15,885 nucleotides of DNA, from assembly GCA_002469545.1 (NCBI GenBank), contig DKMK01000128.1:1-15885 (forward strand), read 5' to 3'. How positions within the stretch are numbered: position 1 is the first letter of the stretch; each line of letters starts with the position of its first letter. Under the pieces are notes generated by a model. It made no database searches, was not told the origin of the DNA, and saw nothing but the letters and a program-made list of their open reading frames with translations. Origin of the DNA: Rhodobacterales bacterium UBA7416. Its GTDB lineage: Bacteria > Pseudomonadota > Alphaproteobacteria > Rhodobacterales > Rhodobacteraceae. Of the stretch, positions 14,438 through 15,885 are shown one piece after another. Both the position numbers and the translations under genes were made by a program.

Positions 14438-15065
14438 GCTTAATGAAACGCGCCAACCCAACGCCAATTGTAATAAAGACAAAGTTGGCAGCCATCGAGA
14501 TGCTGTAAAACATCATGCGCCCACCAAGTGTTAGGTCGTTTAAAAACGGATATGGCAAGCCATTGGTGACTGTGCCTGCTGGTAGAGTATTCATCGGCTG
14601 AATGATCAGTTCGATCCAAAGTGGGTACAAAAGTCCTATAAACAAGGCGCAAAAGCAGGTGCCTTGGACGCGGCGGAATGCGCCTAGGATTAGGAATGCG
14701 TCGATCCACATGAGTAATGGGCCGAGCGCGTGTAGGTAGTATTCGCGGTACCATGGTAATGGGCCGTTGGATTGGACCAGTGTTGGGTCGATGTATATCA
14801 AGCGCCAGTATTGGACGACGACGACCAAATTCATGACGATGACCAAGCCAACGATCGCGTCTAAGCGGACCACTGAGCGGCCCAATGATAGGCGCAACAT
14901 TTGGGCGGCGATGATCATGTTTAGGGTGATTGTCCAGACCGTTAGGAACCGGAACTGAATGCCGAAACGATCCATGTCGGCGATGAAGAATTGGTTTATC
15001 CAAAATCCAACTGCCAAGGCCAAAACGATGACGCGAAAGAGGATTATACCTTTGGAATTGTTCAC
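14430..15065 (-). CDS. Multi-pass membrane protein, FAR-17a/AIG1-like or Pr6Pr-like
   Basis: 211 residues from a GTG at 15065, with about six hydrophobic segments (roughly residues 7-25, 40-58, 70-88, 108-130, 136-154 and 183-206). Features include RFLTVWTITLN (40-49), EYYLHALGPLLMWIDAFL (108-125) and NGLPYPFLNDLTL (168-180). A Thr in the second helix, a His in the fourth and a (Y)PFL element recall the AIG1/ADTRP (FAR-17a) family, whose eukaryotic members are Thr/His lipid-ester hydrolases. Bacterial relatives are often annotated Pr6Pr membrane proteins. If so, Thr42 and His112 are the candidate active residues. The upstream ribosome site is weak. It overlaps dgkA tail to tail, with no terminator seen. 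The family assignment is tentative. Confidence 0.6.
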   Translation of the reverse strand: MNNSKGIILFRVIVLALAVGFWINQFFIADMDRFGIQFRFLTVWTITLNMIIAAQMLRLSLGRSVVRLDAIVGLVIVMNLVVVVQYWRLIYIDPTLVQSNGPLPWYREYYLHALGPLLMWIDAFLILGAFRRVQGTCFCALFIGLLYPLWIELIIQPMNTLPAGTVTNGLPYPFLNDLTLGGRMMFYSISMAANFVFITIGVGLARFIKPK

Positions 15066-15171
15066 GATATTTTTGAGCCTATGTGTATTTCAAAGGCGCG
15101 TAGCCATTGTAATGGTTGGATATTTTTTACATAGTTAACAGTAACATAGAAACGGGATTTTGTCAGTACAA

Positions 15172-15525
15172 ATGAAAATTATGACAAATGTGTTGACGGA
15201 CAAAGGGTCGAAATACGCGGTCAGCGGCGGCGTTGTTGTGTCCAAAGATGCGGCGAATGCGTTTATTAAACAGCTGAAACGTAACAAGAAATTCGCCAAG
15301 GCGACGCATAACACGTGGGCGGTTTTGTTGGCGGATGGCACGCAAATAAAGGCCGATGACGGCGAAGGTGGCGCGGGGGCGATAATCCTGCGGATGCTGG
15401 AAACGGCAGATTTGCGCGATCATATTGTGGTGGTGACACGGTGGTACGGTGGGGTGCATTTGGGCGGGGATCGGTTTCGTCATGTGAAGACTTGTGTGGA
15501 TGCATATCTGGGTGAACTTGGATAA
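15172..15525 (+). CDS. IMPACT/YigZ family protein (UPF0029 domain)
   Basis: About 117 residues from ATG 15172. The frame also allows a TTG at 15160 (121 residues) or an ATG at 15181; a GGGA at 15154-15157 does not decide between them. The core is typical of the IMPACT N-terminal domain: FAKATHNTWAVLLADG, KADDGEGGAGAIILRMLETA and IVVVTRWYGGVHLGGDRFRH. Relatives have been linked to translation and ribosome-associated control, and the C-terminal domain of the longer YigZ is absent here; short forms of this size also exist, so this is not necessarily a truncation. It is transcribed away from the membrane-protein gene across a 94-106 base gap that should hold two promoters. Confidence 0.82.
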   Translation: MKIMTNVLTDKGSKYAVSGGVVVSKDAANAFIKQLKRNKKFAKATHNTWAVLLADGTQIKADDGEGGAGAIILRMLETADLRDHIVVVTRWYGGVHLGGDRFRHVKTCVDAYLGELG

Positions 15526-15620
15526 AATGCGATGCACAACCTGTACACAAACCGTGCACCGATGATTTTATTTGCCACTGATCTGGTTAATGCCATGCGC
15601 GGCCATACGGCGCGGTGAGA

Positions 15621-15863
15621 TCAGCGATCAAATCGCGAGCAAAATGCCTGCATGCGACTACTTCCTTGGCCGCAATATTCGCCCAAGATACTGCCGCTCC
15701 ATGTGCCGAAACATTGGCTGTTTAAATTATCGCGCAGGCTGTTCGAGCGGTCGACCTTGCGTTGGTAGTTTTTACGCGCATTGCGAAAATCAACCATGAA
15801 GTCTTCGTATTCGTCGAAGGTGCGGGTGTAGCGGTTATATTCGCGTTCGCGTTTATCCCAAGT
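15621..15863 (-). pseudogene. C-terminal fragment of an unrecognised gene, cut by the repeat
   Basis: A minus-strand frame reads TWDKREREYNRYTRTFDEYE, then DFMVDFRNARKNYQRKVDRS, and ends in a region with three Cys (QCFGTWSG, EYCGQGSS, AFCSRFDR) before TGA at 15621-15623. Consistent codon choice and the charged, aromatic composition suggest a real protein. It enters the 22-bp IS end at 15864 and would meet a TAA inside it, so the gene is interrupted there; the rest lies beyond the window. The many charged residues and late cysteines suggest a helical, perhaps exported protein, but I do not recognise the family. Confidence 0.5.
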
Positions 15864-15885
15864 TGGACTTGTCCGCGTTTAGTTG
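15864..15885 (+). repeat. 22-bp direct repeat, copy 2 (IS end at the contig edge)
   Basis: Identical to 3693-3714 and in the same orientation, running to the last base of the window. On its left it interrupts a minus-strand gene, as copy 1 does. An assembly stopping just inside a multi-copy element would look like this. Confidence 0.9.

Noticed and set aside
15572..15799. 75-residue plus-strand frame near the right end
   Set aside because: Overlaps the better supported minus-strand fragment, begins without a ribosome site, and its composition looks like antisense sequence.
3693..15885. A 12-kb circular element bounded by the direct repeats
   Set aside because: The segment holds ordinary chromosomal genes and no replication or integration gene; both repeats look like ends of IS copies inserted in different genes.

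Overview
The window looks like a chromosomal contig from an alphaproteobacterium, most likely a marine member of the Rhodobacterales (roseobacter-type) with moderate, somewhat AT-leaning base composition. I infer this from the character of the proteins: an FtsH tail of alphaproteobacterial type, an fhs-folD pair, and a tad (Flp pilus) locus followed by two TPR lipoproteins, a prepilin peptidase and a particular AAA+ ATPase. I recognised families by memory of their motifs and ran no search.

Layout. Positions 1-372 hold the 3' end of ftsH, closed by a strong terminator. Positions 539-3205 hold fhs and folD on the plus strand, each followed by its own hairpin terminator. Together they interconvert formate and methylene-tetrahydrofolate (C1 metabolism). 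Positions 3324-10578 hold a minus-strand tad pilus locus, read from right to left: flp pilin, its terminator, cpaB, cpaC, a truncated cpaF, tadB, tadC, two TPR lipoproteins, a truncated prepilin peptidase gene, and the truncated C-terminus of an AAA+ ATPase. Positions 10829-11804 hold three end-overlapping plus-strand genes: two very small proteins and a lytic transglycosylase. Positions 11868-14437 hold acetoacetyl-CoA synthetase, a DUF167 protein and diacylglycerol kinase, apparently one operon. It runs convergently into a minus-strand membrane protein (14430-15065). An IMPACT/YigZ-like protein follows. The window ends in a truncated minus-strand gene cut by the end of a repeated sequence.

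The main observation is that the tad locus is broken in two places while its remaining genes are open and full length. First, cpaC is followed directly by the last third of cpaF. The expected intervening genes (a cpaD-type gene and cpaE) and the cpaF Walker A region are absent, so the assembly motor cannot work from this locus. Second, the prepilin peptidase gene stops after its first catalytic-site motif and runs into the last 16 codons of what looks like an IS3-family transposase. The IS end then abuts the last third of the AAA+ ATPase. The same 22-bp IS end recurs at the extreme right edge of the window, where it interrupts another gene. The simplest reading is insertion of an IS into the ATPase gene followed by a deletion reaching into the peptidase gene. 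A second copy of the same IS at 15864 probably explains why the contig stops there. Amplification or assembly error remains possible for both junctions.

No rRNA, tRNA, CRISPR array or phage module was seen. No stretch over about 300 bases lacks a gene. The longest gap, between flp and the first small plus-strand gene (10579-10828), holds the flp leader and AT-rich palindromes.
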